A stretch of DNA of 64,000 nucleotides from Rhizobiaceae bacterium (GCA_019635695.1 JAHBYZ010000005.1:1-64000), one strand, 5' to 3'. Counted from the first letter of the stretch, positions 45,103 through 58,042 are shown. Program-made: numbers and translations. The notes: generated by a model not told the origin, from the letters alone.

Positions 45103-45474
45103 TTAATTTCCGTATTTCGTCGCGATGTCGCGGCTGAGCGTCTCGCCCTCCAGCATGTAGCGCTCGATCGCCTCGACCGCCGAAGCGGTGCAGGTCGCAT
45201 AGACGGAATCGAAGGAACGGAAGCCGCTGTTGAAGCGCCCGACCAGGCGGGCGCGACGGTCCGGCGGCGGGTTCTCGGTGGAAAGCAGCCGTTCCATCTG
45301 GTCGCGCCAGGTGGTCGCGGGGTCGCCGCACAGGTCGCGCAGATAGTGCAGCGCGCCGAGCAACTCGGCCAGCCGCATCAGTTCCGGCTCGTAGGGCGCA
45401 TCGACGGCCCGCGCCGGCTGGGCCGCCAGCAACGGCGCTGAGAGCACAAGGGCGAGGGCGATGCGGCGGACCAT
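45103..45474 (-). CDS. TIGR02301-type exported protein
   Basis: The 123-residue protein has a signal peptide (MVRRIALALVLSAPLLAAQP, cleavage near ARA-V) and the family pattern YEPELMRLAELLGALHYLRD, then a conserved cysteine, WRDQMERLL and GFRSFDSVYATC. The family is confined to Hyphomicrobiales and has no known function; this supports the taxonomic reading. The two cysteines could form a disulfide in the periplasm. Confidence 0.82.
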   Translation of the reverse strand: MVRRIALALVLSAPLLAAQPARAVDAPYEPELMRLAELLGALHYLRDLCGDPATTWRDQMERLLSTENPPPDRRARLVGRFNSGFRSFDSVYATCTASAVEAIERYMLEGETLSRDIATKYGN

Positions 45475-45550
45475 GCGGCATCTAGTGGCGAAGAATTCTG
45501 GCGGCCGCAAGGCGCGGGCGCCGGCAGCGCGCGACTGTCTTGCGAAAACG

Positions 45551-45979
45551 TTAACCGATGAAACGCGGCACCGCCCCGCCGGCGAGCAGCGCCTGCGCGA
45601 TCGCGGAGACATCGTCCAGCACAGGCAGCGCCGCCATCTCCACGGCGTCGAACCAGCCGGCGGCCTCCGCGTCGTCGCCCGGCGCAAGAGCGCCGCTAAC
45701 GTCAGTGCCGTGGAAGACGGTGAGTTCGAAGACCGGGACGCCGTGCCTGTCGGACACGATTACGGTCGTCAATGGTGTGAGCGCACCGGCCGTCAGCGCG
45801 GTCTCCTCAAGCAGCTCGCGGCGCGCCGCATCTTCCAGCGCCTCGCCGGCCTCGACCCGCCCGCCGGGAAACGCATAGGAGCCCTTCGACGGCTCGCGGC
45901 CGCGCCGCACGAGAAGAACGCGTCCTTCGTGCAGGATGGCCACAGAGACGGCGGGGGCGAGGCGGGGAGGCGGCTTCAT
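45551..45979 (-). CDS. NUDIX hydrolase
   Basis: The 142-residue protein contains the NUDIX box GGRVEAGEALEDAARRELLE followed by ET, with the metal-binding glutamates in place. Such enzymes clean up nucleoside diphosphate derivatives, often ADP-ribose or oxidised nucleotides. The ATG at 45979 has AAGGGTG upstream. It is divergent from the SRAP gene, both of genome-maintenance character. Confidence 0.88.
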   Translation of the reverse strand: MKPPPRLAPAVSVAILHEGRVLLVRRGREPSKGSYAFPGGRVEAGEALEDAARRELLEETALTAGALTPLTTVIVSDRHGVPVFELTVFHGTDVSGALAPGDDAEAAGWFDAVEMAALPVLDDVSAIAQALLAGGAVPRFIG

Positions 45980-46060
45980 GCGAAGCTTCACCCTTGCACG
46001 CTCTGCCCGCGCGCCGCAAATAAGAGCGATGTCCATGACCGCCCATGAAGGCCGCTGACC

Positions 46061-46831
46061 ATGTGCGGCCGCTTCGCCCTGAATGGCACGCCGGAGGAGG
46101 TGGAGGCGCTGCTTGCGATCATGGAGCTGGAGGATTTCCCGCCGCGCTTCAACATCGCGCCGACCCAGCCCGTGCTGCTGGTCATGGCCGGCCCGCGCCG
46201 CGATCCCGGTTCCAATCTCCCGGACCGCAAGGCGATGCTGACCCGCTGGGGGTTCATTCCCGGCTGGGCCAAGAGTCCGAAGGACGTGCCGCTGCTCATC
46301 AACGCCCGTTCCGAGACGGCGGCCGAGAAGGCGACGTTCCGCGCCGCCATGCGCCATCGTCGCGCGCTGATGCCGGCCTCCGGTTTCTACGAGTGGAAGC
46401 GGGAGGGCAAGGTCACCAAGCAGGCTTACTGGATCAGGCCGAAGAATGGCGGCGTCATCGCCTTCGGCGCGCTGATGGAAACCTGGGCCGAGCCGGGCGG
46501 CTCCGAGGTGGACACCTCGGCGATCCTGACCACGACGGCGAGCGGCGATATCGCTGCCATCCACGATCGCATGCCGGTGGTGATCCGCCCGGAGGATTTT
46601 TCGCGCTGGCTGGATTGTGTGAACTACGAACCGCGCGACGTGGTCGACCTGATGCGGCCGGTAGAGGAGGGTTTCTTTGAGGCGATTCCGGTGTCCGACA
46701 AGGTCAACAAGTTCGCCAACACCGGGCCGGACATCCAGGAGCGGGTGGAACCCGCCCCGCAGGCGGCGCGTATCGAAAAGTCCGCCGCGAACAAGGCCGC
46801 GCCCCCGCCGGCCCAGATGAAGCTGTTCTAG
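46061..46831 (+). CDS. SRAP protein (YedK/HMCES family), abasic-site DNA shield
   Basis: The protein forms a thiazolidine crosslink with abasic sites in single-stranded DNA through its N-terminal cysteine. The 256-residue protein has Cys2 in MCGRFAL, Asn81 in NARSET, Glu111 in SGFYEWK and His168 in IHDRMPVVI, all active-site residues. A lysine/alanine-rich tail follows, ending in MKLF, which could be a protein-interaction peptide. Its stop abuts the stop of a convergent small gene. Confidence 0.92.
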   Translation: MCGRFALNGTPEEVEALLAIMELEDFPPRFNIAPTQPVLLVMAGPRRDPGSNLPDRKAMLTRWGFIPGWAKSPKDVPLLINARSETAAEKATFRAAMRHRRALMPASGFYEWKREGKVTKQAYWIRPKNGGVIAFGALMETWAEPGGSEVDTSAILTTTASGDIAAIHDRMPVVIRPEDFSRWLDCVNYEPRDVVDLMRPVEEGFFEAIPVSDKVNKFANTGPDIQERVEPAPQAARIEKSAANKAAPPPAQMKLF

Positions 46832-46999
46832 CTACTTCGCCTTGCCGACGGCGGGGGACGTCGCCGGCTTCCGGAACTGCAAGGCGGCGCGGATCGCGGC
46901 CGAGCCGATGGCGCCGTAATGCGCGGCCAGCGCCGCATACTGCTTGCGGGCGATCTGGTGCTCAGGTTTTCGGGCGGTGGTCTTGGTATTCGTGTTCAT
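46832..46999 (-). CDS. Small 55-residue basic protein of unknown function
   Basis: This frame begins MNTNTKTTARKPEHQIARKQ and continues with the alanine-rich helix YAALAAHYGAIGSAAIRAAL. It is preceded by GAGGGGATTGAAA, a strong ribosome site 8 bases from the ATG, and its stop is directly adjacent to the SRAP stop. The basic, helical make-up suggests a nucleic-acid-associated small protein, but no family is recognised. It is easily overlooked because of its size. Confidence 0.65.
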   Translation of the reverse strand: MNTNTKTTARKPEHQIARKQYAALAAHYGAIGSAAIRAALQFRKPATSPAVGKAK

Positions 47000-47164
47000 T
47001 TTCAATCCCCTCGGATCGGTTTCGGATCCCCGGCAGATGGTGTCCGATCGTGACGGAATCTTGGCTTCTTTTCTGCCTTTCGAGGGTATTTCGGTTAACG
47101 CTGCCGGCTTGTGCAGGACTGCGGTTTTTCGGCAACGGCTGTCGTTGCGGCGTCAGGTGCTGAC

Positions 47165-47193
47165 TTGACGGAACCGCGCCGCTCCGCGATAAG
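47165..47193 (+). promoter_or_regulatory. Putative sigma-70 promoter of cysS
   Basis: TTGACG (47165-47170) and GATAAG (47188-47193) are separated by 17 bases, about 140 bases before the cysS start. The long leader that follows contains a small frame and a hairpin. Bases 47000-47160 show nothing further. Confidence 0.5.
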
Positions 47194-47200
47194 CGCCGCC

Positions 47201-47245
47201 ATGAAGACGAAGATCGCCATTTCGGGCATCTGCATTATCGGCTAG
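47201..47245 (+). CDS. Candidate 14-residue leader peptide of cysS
   Basis: The frame encodes [14 protein letters not shown] and lies between the putative promoter and cysS. It holds one cysteine codon near its end, which would suit attenuation by charged tRNA-Cys, but a single codon is weak evidence and no ribosome site is obvious. Confidence 0.2.
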   Translation: MKTKIAISGICIIG

Positions 47246-47297
47246 CGGTTCCGCTGGTCCGGTCGTTTTCGCGCTCTCAAAAGGTCAACGAAAAACG

Positions 47298-47318
47298 CCC
47301 CGGCCAGCCGGCCAGGGG
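47298..47318 (+). promoter_or_regulatory. Hairpin covering the cysS ribosome-binding site
   Basis: CCCCGGCC (47298-47305) pairs with GGCC and GGGG (47310-47318, one bulged A). The second arm contains the GGGGAG that serves as the cysS ribosome site, so the hairpin could limit initiation. Confidence 0.35.
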
Positions 47319-47330
47319 AGATTTGTTCGC

Positions 47331-48814
<1,484 letters not shown>

Positions 48815-48818
<4 letters not shown>

Positions 48819-49198
48819 TCGACCATTGCGGCGTGTTCGCCACCGATTTCGCGAAGTCGAAGTCTTTCTACGATGCCGCGTTCGCGCCACTGGGCGCCAA
48901 GGTGCTGATGACCGTGCCGACCGAGCACACCGGCGGCAAGGGTTACATCGGCTATGGCCAGAACAAGCCCGATTTCTGGGTGGTCGAGGCCGCGGAGGCC
49001 GGTCCGGGCCGCCACTACGCCTTCAAGGCGAAGACGCGCGCCGAGGTCGACGCCTTCTACAAGGCCGCGATGGCGGCAGGCGGGCGCGACAACGGCGCGC
49101 CGGGCCTGCGCCCGCATTACCACGCGACCTACTACGGCGCCTTCGTGTTCGATCCCGACGGCAACAATGTCGAGGCGGTTTGCCATGCGCCCGAGTGA
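48815..49198 (+). CDS. VOC superfamily (glyoxalase-like) protein
   Basis: The 127-residue protein has the paired beta-alpha-beta units of the VOC fold: [20 protein letters not shown] (His4), the second half [16 protein letters not shown] with the typical metal-binding end. Possible roles are glyoxalase, dioxygenase or resistance; none can be chosen. ATGA overlap with cysS and close spacing to the GFA genes place it in the same transcript. Confidence 0.87.
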
Positions 49199-49216
49199 AC
49201 CGATGCGGAGGCCGGC

Positions 49217-49717
49217 TTGAGCCTCGAAAATCGCCCGCTCTACACCGGCGGCTGCCAGTGCGGCGCCGTGCGCTTTCGCGTCGAGGGCGCCCTGACCAAC
49301 GTGTCGGTCTGCCACTGCCGCATGTGCCAGAAGGCGTTCGGCAATTTCTACGCGCCGCTGGCCACCGCGCCGGAGGGCGGGCTGCTCTGGACGCGCGGCG
49401 AGCCGAAGCGCTTCCGCTCGTCCAGCCATGTGCTGCGCGGCTTCTGCGCGCAGTGCGGCACCCCGCTGACCTTCGAGGCGCCGGACGGCGTGGCGCTCGC
49501 CATCGGCGCCTTCGACCATCCCGAAGAAATCATGCCGACGGTGCAGTGGGGCACCGAGGCGAAGCTGCCTTACGTGGACGATGTGCCTTCGCTGCCGGGT
49601 CATCCGACCGTCGAAGACATGGCCGACGCTCCCTATCTGGCCGAGCTGGAGAGTTTCCAGCACCCCGACCACGACACCGACGCATGGCCTCCGACCGAGA
49701 GGGGAGGGCGGGCATGA
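49217..49717 (+). CDS. GFA family zinc protein, tandem copy 1
   Basis: The 166-residue protein shows the zinc cysteines CQCG, CHCRMCQK and FCAQCGTPL of the GFA/CENP-V fold, and the ending FQHPDHDTDAWPP shared with its neighbours. It starts with TTG, with GGAGG 7 bases upstream. Most GFA proteins have unproven activity; the founding one was described as a glutathione-formaldehyde condensing enzyme. It is first of three tandem paralogs joined by ATGA overlaps. Confidence 0.88.
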   Translation: MSLENRPLYTGGCQCGAVRFRVEGALTNVSVCHCRMCQKAFGNFYAPLATAPEGGLLWTRGEPKRFRSSSHVLRGFCAQCGTPLTFEAPDGVALAIGAFDHPEEIMPTVQWGTEAKLPYVDDVPSLPGHPTVEDMADAPYLAELESFQHPDHDTDAWPPTERGGRA

Positions 49718-50216
49718 GCCGGCTTCCGATCCGCGAGATCGCCATGAGCGGCGGCTGCCAGTGTGGCGCGGTGCGCTATCGCGCCCAGCGTTTCACCGAC
49801 AACGCGCATCTATGCCACTGCCGCATGTGCCAGAAGGCGGTCGGCAACCTGTTTGCCGCGCTCGTCGGCGCGCCCAAGGACGCGGTGACATGGACGCGGG
49901 GGCGGCCCGCCCGCTTCCGCTCGTCGGCCCATGTCGACCGCGGCTTCTGCCGCGACTGCGGCACGCCGCTGTTCTACGACAGCCTCGACGGCGACCGCAT
50001 CTCCTTCACCATTGGCTCGCTCGACCGGCCCGACCTGTTCAAGCCGCGGAGCCATGACGGCATCGAGGGCCGCATGCCGTGGTTCTTCGAACTGGACACC
50101 ATCGATCCCGGTCATCCGACCGAATTCGAGTCGGAGGACTGGGCTGGCGCGATCAGGGCGTCGAGCCGCCAGCATCCCGACCGTGACACGGCCGAGTGGC
50201 CGCTTGGAGGCGAGCG

Positions 50217-50220
<4 letters not shown>
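49714..50220 (+). CDS. GFA family zinc protein, tandem copy 2
   Basis: The 168-residue paralog carries CQCG, CHCRMCQK and FCRDCGTPL, and diverges most in its C-terminal half (IGSLDRPDLFKPRSHDGIEG). The ribosome site GGGGAGG lies inside the end of copy 1 and its ATG overlaps that stop. Copies 1 and 2 share the zinc core but differ in the presumed substrate loop, suggesting different ligands. Confidence 0.88.
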
Positions 50221-53241
<3,021 letters not shown>

Positions 53242-53386
53242 CGGCTGACTCCGCCACGGCCTGTCGCGATACCGCCGTCGCATCCAGACCGGCGGTGCCG
53301 CCAAACGGGTCCCATCAGCCGGACGCGACCGAGCGATCAGAAATATGCGCTGGTGCGGTGCACTGCCGTCGCGTACTCGACTGCTC

Positions 53387-54301
53387 ATGCTCGATAGGAC
53401 CAATCCCGCCGACCGCCAGTCGGCCGCCGACACCGCCGTCCGCAACGGCTTCCTTGCCGCGCTGTTTTCTTACCTGATCTGGGGCGTTCTGCCGATCTAC
53501 ATGAAGGCGGTGGCGCACATCCCAGCTGCGGAAGTGGTCGCCAATCGCGTGCTGTGGTCGATCCCGACTGCGGCGCTCGTGCTCGTGTTCACAGTCGGCT
53601 TTGCCGAGATACGCGGCGCGTTTCGCTCGCCGCGCCTGATCGGTCTGGCGGCGCTTACTGCTGTTATCATCGCGCTGAACTGGGGCATCTATGTCTGGGC
53701 GGTTGCCGCCGGACGTACGGTGGAGACAGCGCTTGGATACTACATCAATCCGCTGGTCACGATCCTGCTGGCTGCGGTCCTGCTGGGCGAAAGACTGACC
53801 CGGCTTCAGATCGGTGCCGTAGCTCTGGCAGTCGGCGCCGTGCTGCTGATGGCCATCGATGCCGGCGGCCTGCCGTGGGTGTCGCTCAGCCTTGCGGTTT
53901 CCTTCGCCTTCTATGGCTATTTCCGCAAGACCGTGCCGCTGGGCGCGGGGCCAGGCTTTCTGCTGGAGGTTCTCTTGCTGGCGCCGCCCGCGATCGGTTA
54001 CCTCGCGTGGCAGTCGGCAACCGGCACGAGCAGCTTCCTCGACGGCTGGAACCCGCTGCTGCTTGTGATAGCCGGACCGCTGACCGCGGCGCCTCTGATC
54101 CTCTACGCTTACGGCGCCAAGCGGTTGCGTCTCGCGACGCTTGGCATCATGCAGTACATCGCGCCGACGCTGATTGCCGCGAACGCCGTGTTTCTGTTCG
54201 GCGAGCCCTTCGGTCCGTGGCGCATGGCGGCTTTTGGGCTCATCTGGGTGGCGCTTGCGCTCTACACCTGGTCCATCTTCTCGACACGACGCGCCGGCTG
54301 A
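53387..54301 (+). CDS. rarD: EamA/RarD-type membrane transporter
   Basis: The 304-residue protein has ten predicted membrane helices and matches RarD: ALFSYLIWGVLPIYMKAV, NRVLWSIP, NWGIYVWAV, ALGYYINPL and GIMQYIAPTLIAANAVFLF. Substrate is not known (RarD proteins are linked to chloramphenicol tolerance or amino-acid export). The start is uncertain: ATG 53387 fits the membrane profile, while ATG 53345 is also in frame; neither has a clear ribosome site. Confidence 0.85.
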   Translation: MLDRTNPADRQSAADTAVRNGFLAALFSYLIWGVLPIYMKAVAHIPAAEVVANRVLWSIPTAALVLVFTVGFAEIRGAFRSPRLIGLAALTAVIIALNWGIYVWAVAAGRTVETALGYYINPLVTILLAAVLLGERLTRLQIGAVALAVGAVLLMAIDAGGLPWVSLSLAVSFAFYGYFRKTVPLGAGPGFLLEVLLLAPPAIGYLAWQSATGTSSFLDGWNPLLLVIAGPLTAAPLILYAYGAKRLRLATLGIMQYIAPTLIAANAVFLFGEPFGPWRMAAFGLIWVALALYTWSIFSTRRAG

Positions 54302-54331
54302 ATCCGCGAGGCTGAACCCCGAGGCTGAACG

Positions 54332-55012
54332 ATGTACACACTCATCATCGCCAACAAGAACTACTCGTCCTGGTCGCTGCGGCCTTGGGTGCTGCTCAAG
54401 GCGCGCGGCATCCCGTTCGAGGAGAAGCTGGTGCCGTTCCCCGGCGGCGATTCTTTCGATTACTACCGCAAGCACTCGCCCAATGGCCGTGTGCCCTGCC
54501 TCATCGACGGCGAGGTCGCCGTGTGGGATTCGCTCGCCATCGTCGAATATGTCGCCGAACGCCATCCCGGCGTTTGGCCGGCCGATCCGGCATTCCGCGC
54601 CTTTTCGCGCTCGGCGGCGGCCGAGATGCACTCGTCCTTCTCCGCGTTGCGCAACATGTGCGGCATGAGCTGCGGCCAGCGCGTCACGTTGAAGGAGCTG
54701 CCCGCCGGGCTGAAGCGCGATATCGCCCGCATCGCCGAGCTTTGGGGCGAGGGGTTGCGGCGCTCCGGTGGCCCGTTCCTCGGCGGCAGGGAGTTTGGCG
54801 GCCTCGACGCCTTTTTTGCGCCCGTCGCCTTCCGGGCGCAGAGCTACGGCCTCGACTTCGGCGCGGACGGCAACGCCTATGTCGCGCGCATTCTGGCCGT
54901 TCCTGCCATGCGCGAATGGTACGAGGCCGCTCTGGTCGAGCCGTGGCGCGACGAGGAGCACGAGGCCGAGGTGCGGCAGTACGGAACCGTGACGCAGGAC
55001 CTGCGGAAATAA
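54332..55012 (+). CDS. Glutathione S-transferase family protein
   Basis: The 226-residue protein has a thioredoxin-like N-terminal domain with the serine-type active site (NKNYSSWSLRPWVLLKARG), GGDSFDYYRKHSPNGRVPCL and WDSLAIVEYVAER for glutathione binding, and a helical C-terminal domain. It would conjugate or reduce electrophiles; the substrate is unknown. It lies 30 bases after the RarD-like gene on the same strand. Confidence 0.9.
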   Translation: MYTLIIANKNYSSWSLRPWVLLKARGIPFEEKLVPFPGGDSFDYYRKHSPNGRVPCLIDGEVAVWDSLAIVEYVAERHPGVWPADPAFRAFSRSAAAEMHSSFSALRNMCGMSCGQRVTLKELPAGLKRDIARIAELWGEGLRRSGGPFLGGREFGGLDAFFAPVAFRAQSYGLDFGADGNAYVARILAVPAMREWYEAALVEPWRDEEHEAEVRQYGTVTQDLRK

Positions 55013-55015
55013 GCC

Positions 55016-55627
55016 CTACAGCTTCCCGATCACGCTTTCGTCGCCGGCGACCGGCACGTCGCGCGCCTCGGCGGCAGCGATGATCGCCGGCACGATAGCT
55101 TCGGCGTTGTTGACGATCAGCGGCTGCACGAGATGCTGCGAGTGCAGGAAGCCTTCCGCCTTCATATGCTCGATCAGCGCCAGCATCGGATCCCAGAAGC
55201 GGCCGATATTGGCGAACACCATCGGCTTGCCGTGCCGGCCGAGCTGCGCCCAGGTCATCACCTCGACGATCTCCTCGACCGTGCCGATTCCGCCCGGAAG
55301 CGCCACGAATGCGTCGGATTTGTCGAACATAGCGTGCTTGCGTTCGTGCATGTCGGCGGTGACGATCAGTTCGTCGTACAGGTCGGGCGTGACGCCGGAG
55401 CCCTCGCGGTTGACGAGGAAGGTGGGAATGATGCCGGTGACGGCGCCGCCGCTTGTCAGAGCGCCGCGCGCCACCGCGCCCATGATCCCCTTCGTGCCGC
55501 CGCCGAAGACCAGGCGCAGACCGTGCGCGGCGATGGAGCGCCCCAGTGCCTCGCCGGCGCGAACATAGATATCGCTGCGGCCCGGGGAGGAGCCGCAATA
55601 GACGCAGACAGATCGAATCGTAGCCAT
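55016..55627 (-). CDS. LOG family protein (lysine decarboxylase-like fold), cytokinin riboside 5'-monophosphate phosphoribohydrolase type
   Basis: The 203-residue protein of the TIGR00730 family carries the signature PGGIGTVEE and the N-terminal VYCGSSPGRSD, with FGGGTKGIMGA. Plant-associated and other bacteria use such enzymes to release free cytokinins or to recycle nucleotides; the true role here cannot be read. The ATG at 55627 has AAGGG upstream; an upstream in-frame start at 55702 is not supported. It converges on the GST gene, 3 bases apart. Confidence 0.88.
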   Translation of the reverse strand: MATIRSVCVYCGSSPGRSDIYVRAGEALGRSIAAHGLRLVFGGGTKGIMGAVARGALTSGGAVTGIIPTFLVNREGSGVTPDLYDELIVTADMHERKHAMFDKSDAFVALPGGIGTVEEIVEVMTWAQLGRHGKPMVFANIGRFWDPMLALIEHMKAEGFLHSQHLVQPLIVNNAEAIVPAIIAAAEARDVPVAGDESVIGKL

Positions 55628-55748
55628 GAAACCCTTTGGGCGCGGCGATCGTGGCTGGTCAAGGGACCACGATGGAGGTCTCTGTTGGCGTTCTTGTGAC
55701 ACTGGTTAAAACACGTTAGACCTTTCGAGGGCTTGAGGATTTTCGCAG

Positions 55749-57593
55749 ATGGTCATCGACTCGCTCAGGGTTGTGCTTTTCCTGGCCGGTGGCACGGCCG
55801 CCGCGGCCGCTACGGCTTACGTGACCGGCGCCGTTGACATACTTTTCCCGGAACAACAGCCGCGCACCGAGCTCGCCGCGGTCCCGCCCGCAGCCAATCC
55901 CCCAGCCACCAATCCTCCTGCGACCGAGCCGCCGGCAGCGGTGCCGGCGCCCGCGGAGCCGAAGCCGGCCGAGCCGCCCGTGGCCGCCGAGCAGAAGCCG
56001 GCGCTGCCGCTGCCCGCCTTCGATCTGGTGCGCGTCGAGCCGGATGGTTCGCTGGTCATCGCCGGCACCGCTGCGCCGAAATCGAAGGTCGAGGTGTTCT
56101 CCGAGGCGAAGGTCTGGGGGGCGCACGCGGCCACGCCCGAGGGCGATTTCGCCGTTATCTGCGAGGACAAGCTGGCGCCGGGCGACTACGCCATCAAGAT
56201 CCGCTCAATCACCGAGGACGGCACGGAGCTGATCTCGGTGCAGACGGCTATTGTGTCCATTCCCGCGACCCCGGACGGCGAGGTCCTCGCCATGGTCGAG
56301 GAGGAGGGGCGTCCAAGCAAGATCATCACCGCGCCGGCTGCAGCGGAGCCGCCTGTGGTGGCCGCCCCCGCCGAGCCGGAGAAGCCGGCGGAAGTTGCAG
56401 CGGCGGAACCCGCGAAGCCGGCTGAGCCTGAGAAGCCCGCCGAAGTCGTCGCGGCTCCCGCCGAGCCCAAGCCCGCCGAACCCGAGAAGCCGGCGGAAGT
56501 GGTTGCGGCTGAGCCCGAAAAGCCGGCCGAACCAGCAAGGCCGGCTGAAATTGCTGCCGCCGAGCCGGAGAAGCCGGCCGAACCCGAGAAGCCTGCCGAG
56601 GTTGCCGCCGCCGAACCTGCCAAGCCGGCGGAGCCGGAAAAGCCCGTCGAGGTGGCCGTCGCGCCGGCCGAGCCCGAGCAGCCTGCGGTGGTGAACCCGC
56701 CTGTTCCCGCTCCGGCCGTTCGCCCCGTCGTCGTCGTCGAGGCGGTCGAGATCGAGGGCAGCCGCATCTTCATTGCCGGCAAGGCCGACAAGGGCTTTAC
56801 CGTGCGCGCCTATGCCAACGAGCTGCTGCTGGGTGACTCCGACGTGTCCGATGGCGGCCGTTTCCTTGTCGAAGCCGACCAGGAACTGGCCGTCGGGCAC
56901 TACATCATGCGGGCCGATCTGATCGACCGCAACGCGCAGGTGGTCGCGCGTGCAACCGTCCCTTTCGATCGGGAGCCGGGCGAAGCGGTCGCCGCAGTCG
57001 CCCCGCCGGCTGAACCGGCTCCTGCGCCCAAGCCGGCGGAAGTCGTCGAAGCTCCCAAGCCCGCCGAGGTCGCTTCGGCGCCGATCGAGCCGAAGATGTT
57101 CGAGGAGCCGGCCGAGCCGGAGAAGCCGGCGGAGGTCGTCGCCGCGCCCGCTCCCGCGCAGCCCGAAAAGCCTGCCGAGGTTGCGGCTGCCGCGCCGGAG
57201 AAGCCTGCCGAGCCCGCGAAACCGGCCGAGGTGGTCGCCGCCGCTCCGGAAAAGCCGGCCGAGCCGGAGAAGCCGGTCGAGGTCGCTGCCGCGCCCGCGC
57301 AGCCGGAAGCACCGGAGATCACCCAGCCCAAGCTGCAGAACGTCACCGGTGCGGTCATCATCCGCCGCGGCGACACGCTCTGGCGCATCTCGCGCCGCGT
57401 CTACGGCAAGGGCATCCGCTATTCGACCATCTATGTGGCCAACAAGCCGCAGATCGCCGACCCGCACCGCATCTGGCCGGGGCAGGTCTTCGCGGTCCCG
57501 GGCGAATCGCAGGACGGCCAGAAGGCCGACTGGTCCGCCATCGCAGACCAGATGCAGCAGGACTCCGCGCCGGCGCAGACCGTCACGCGCTGA
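55749..57593 (+). CDS. Repeat-rich LysM protein with two Ig-like domains
   Basis: The 614-residue protein has a single N-terminal membrane anchor (about 5-25), a proline/alanine linker, an Ig-like domain (about 92-175; PDGSLVIAGTAAPKSKVEVF), a low-complexity repeat of PAEPEKPAEV units (about 195-320), a second Ig-like domain (about 333-405; RIFIAGKADKGFTVRAYA), a second repeat block (about 415-520) and a C-terminal LysM domain (GDTLWRISRRVYGKGIRY, then WPGQVFAVP). It likely spans the periplasm and binds peptidoglycan. GC-rich repeats produce long false frames on the other strand. Confidence 0.88.
   Translation: MVIDSLRVVLFLAGGTAAAAATAYVTGAVDILFPEQQPRTELAAVPPAANPPATNPPATEPPAAVPAPAEPKPAEPPVAAEQKPALPLPAFDLVRVEPDGSLVIAGTAAPKSKVEVFSEAKVWGAHAATPEGDFAVICEDKLAPGDYAIKIRSITEDGTELISVQTAIVSIPATPDGEVLAMVEEEGRPSKIITAPAAAEPPVVAAPAEPEKPAEVAAAEPAKPAEPEKPAEVVAAPAEPKPAEPEKPAEVVAAEPEKPAEPARPAEIAAAEPEKPAEPEKPAEVAAAEPAKPAEPEKPVEVAVAPAEPEQPAVVNPPVPAPAVRPVVVVEAVEIEGSRIFIAGKADKGFTVRAYANELLLGDSDVSDGGRFLVEADQELAVGHYIMRADLIDRNAQVVARATVPFDREPGEAVAAVAPPAEPAPAPKPAEVVEAPKPAEVASAPIEPKMFEEPAEPEKPAEVVAAPAPAQPEKPAEVAAAAPEKPAEPAKPAEVVAAAPEKPAEPEKPVEVAAAPAQPEAPEITQPKLQNVTGAVIIRRGDTLWRISRRVYGKGIRYSTIYVANKPQIADPHRIWPGQVFAVPGESQDGQKADWSAIADQMQQDSAPAQTVTR
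56380..57310. repeat. Low-complexity PAEPEKPAEV-coding tandem repeats (two blocks)
   Basis: Two blocks (about 56380-56690 and 57000-57310) of imperfect repeats based on GAGAAGCCGGCGGAAGTT and variants encode Glu-Lys-Pro-Ala-Glu-Val units. Such tandem DNA can change copy number by slippage or recombination, altering the length of the periplasmic spacer of the LysM protein. Confidence 0.75.
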
Positions 57594-57611
57594 GGTTTCG
57601 CACTTCGCTTG

Positions 57612-57645
57612 ATCGGCCCGCGCGCCTGTGCGGGCCGATTTGTTT
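57612..57645 (+). terminator. Rho-independent terminator after the LysM gene
   Basis: ATCGGCCCGC (57612-57621) pairs perfectly with GCGGGCCGAT (57630-57639), followed by TTGTTT. It lies 18 bases after the stop codon. Confidence 0.8.
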
Positions 57646-57667
57646 GCGGACTTGCGCCGCGCCATTT

Positions 57668-57685
57668 CATCGTATATCGACGATG
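57668..57685. promoter_or_regulatory. Palindromic operator candidate of the ArsR gene
   Basis: CATCGTATATCGACGATG has inverted half-sites CATCGT and ACGATG with a 6-base spacer, ending 4 bases before the ArsR start. The AT-rich centre is typical of ArsR/SmtB operators, and binding there would block both initiation and the following ABC gene. Confidence 0.5.
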
Positions 57686-57689
57686 AACG

Positions 57690-58007
57690 ATGAACGAAAT
57701 TGCCTTTTCCGGCCTCGCGTCCCGCCTCTCGGCGCTTTCGCATCCCGCGCGGCTGGAAATCCTTTCCGTGCTGGCGGCGAATGATTGCTGCTGCTGCAAG
57801 GACGTGGTTGGCCGGCTCGACCTCGCGCAGTCGACCGTGTCGCAGCACCTGAAGGTGCTTGTCGACGCGGGGCTCGTGCGGCTGACGCCGAACGGCCAGC
57901 GCTCGCTCTACGCAATCGACCGCGAGGCGGTCGCAGACCTTTCGCAGCGCTTCGGCAGCCTGCTCGACACCTGCTGCGCCGGGCCGGGGAAACCCTGCTC
58001 GGTCTAG
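57690..58007 (+). CDS. ArsR/SmtB family metal-responsive repressor
   Basis: The 105-residue winged helix has the recognition helix LDLAQSTVSQHLKVLVDAGL. Two cysteine groups stand out: four in a row (Cys33-36, NDCCCCKD) just before the DNA-binding helices, and CC...C near the C-terminus (95, 96, 103). The first position is where arsenite- and cadmium-type sensors bind metal. It is followed by an Atm1-type ABC exporter gene, so it likely releases DNA when a thiophilic metal or arsenical is present. Confidence 0.85.
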   Translation: MNEIAFSGLASRLSALSHPARLEILSVLAANDCCCCKDVVGRLDLAQSTVSQHLKVLVDAGLVRLTPNGQRSLYAIDREAVADLSQRFGSLLDTCCAGPGKPCSV

Positions 58008-58042
58008 CGGCCAACAACAAGAACACGAACGGGAAGCCAGCT

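Noticed and set aside
55749..57593. CRISPR-like array suggested by regular repeats
   Set aside because: The repeats are imperfect, in frame, contiguous and encode PAEPEKPAEV units; there are no unique spacers and no cas genes.
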